Positions 63,672-64,000 of a stretch of 64,000 bases of DNA are shown piece by piece. The stretch is taken from the NCBI RefSeq assembly GCF_000382265.1, contig NZ_KB907983.1, positions 62,001-126,000 on the forward strand, written 5' to 3'. Each line of letters starts with the position of its first letter. Position 1 is the first letter of the stretch. This DNA is from Yoonia vestfoldensis DSM 16212. Lineage in GTDB: Bacteria > Pseudomonadota > Alphaproteobacteria > Rhodobacterales > Rhodobacteraceae. Below the pieces are notes generated by a model. It was given only the letters and a program-made list of their open reading frames with translations, ran no database searches and was not told the DNA's origin. The position numbers and the translations under genes are program-made.

Positions 63672-64000
63672 ATGCGCACCGTGATTTTCGACCTCGACGG
63701 CACGCTTGCCGATACCAGCGGCGACCTGATTGCCGCGGCCAATGCCTGTTTCCGCGATCTGGGGCTGGGCGATATGCTCGACCCCGCCACTGACGCCGCG
63801 ACGGCGCTGTGTGGCGGGCGGGCGATGCTGCGTCTGGGGTTTTCGCGCCTGCAAGGCATCGACGAGGCCGAGATCGACCGCCAGTATCCCCTGCTGCTGG
63901 AGGCCTACGCGCAGGCCATCGACGTGCACACCGTCCTTTACCCCGGCGCCATGGAGGCGGTGATGGCGCTCAAATCCAGCGGTTACGCTGTGGGGATCGC
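63672..64000 (+). CDS. HAD-family phosphatase (phosphoglycolate-phosphatase-like), partial at window edge
   Basis: About 109 residues are visible from ATG 63672 to the window end without a stop. The HAD motif I is MRTVIFDLDGTLADT; the cap domain begins DLIAAANACFRDLGLGDML and ALCGGRAMLRLGF, and a motif II region (ALKSSGYAVGI) starts at the edge. This matches phosphoglycolate phosphatase/Gph-like enzymes. Divergent from glmU across a 121-base gap. The 3' end is outside the window. Confidence 0.88.
   Translation, partial: MRTVIFDLDGTLADTSGDLIAAANACFRDLGLGDMLDPATDAATALCGGRAMLRLGFSRLQGIDEAEIDRQYPLLLEAYAQAIDVHTVLYPGAMEAVMALKSSGYAVGI

Overview
The window reads as a chromosomal segment of an alphaproteobacterium of the Rhodobacteraceae (Roseobacter-like). 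The grounds are high G+C, gene-dense coding on both strands, and family-typical neighbourhoods: the aat-accC-accB block beside a DUF2155 protein, a SqrR/BigR-type persulfide locus, DUF2312/GapR, a fused-alpha pntAB, and glmU-glmS. No plasmid or phage replication genes, CRISPR array, rRNA or complete insertion sequence was seen. One tRNA gene (Thr, TGT anticodon) is present.

Layout. 0-3.4 kb: end of a probable complex I accessory gene, DUF2155 protein, aat, accC, accB, and a small GTG-start gene. 3.5-8.2 kb: a coupled signalling cassette of an XRE/ScfR-like regulator, a single-domain response regulator, a small membrane protein and a symporter-fused histidine kinase. 8.3-10.9 kb: an orphan FliM/FliN-like protein, an SRPBCC-like protein, an unknown protein and a GNAT acetyltransferase. 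10.9-13.5 kb: a sulfide/persulfide locus (phosphatase-like sulfurtransferase, two YeeE/YedE half-transporters, an MBL-fold dioxygenase-like enzyme) facing a SqrR/BigR-type regulator. 13.4-16 kb: acyl-CoA dehydrogenase and APH-like kinase (ACAD10/11-like pair). 16-25.5 kb: GapR, an orphan iron-type ABC permease, tRNA-Thr, a Hint protein, a FAD oxidoreductase broken by an amber codon, an MltB-type lytic transglycosylase, an endonuclease/phosphatase and a cytochrome b561. 25.5-28 kb: CDP-alcohol phosphatidyltransferase plus sulfatase-like membrane enzyme, followed by an AT-richer patch with two small membrane proteins. 28.8-33 kb: a complete carbohydrate ABC transporter. 33-45 kb: UPF0104 flippase-like protein, OpgH/MdoH, DMT transporter, YihY, kynureninase plus SDR, an ICMT-like methyltransferase, pntAB, and an AT-richer ATP-grasp gene bracketed by two identical terminators. 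45-53 kb: dienelactone hydrolase, Dps, DUF1289 and a five-gene peptide ABC operon. 53-64 kb: two M20 peptidases facing the peptide operon, a methyltransferase, a multidomain META protein, moaA, an AlkD-like protein, a PPOX-fold protein, glmS, glmU and the start of a HAD phosphatase.

The most notable observation is in the 3.5-8.2 kb cassette. The HTH regulator contains a stretch that aligns with both helices of the histidine-kinase dimerisation domain, including the phospho-acceptor His position. The closest visible match is the H-box of the symporter-kinase two genes downstream. This suggests a transcription factor that is itself part of a phosphorelay. Other points worth checking are the duplicated terminator around the ATP-grasp gene, two in-frame amber codons (FAD oxidoreductase, opgH) and a dps terminator built into the coding sequence of the opposing gene.
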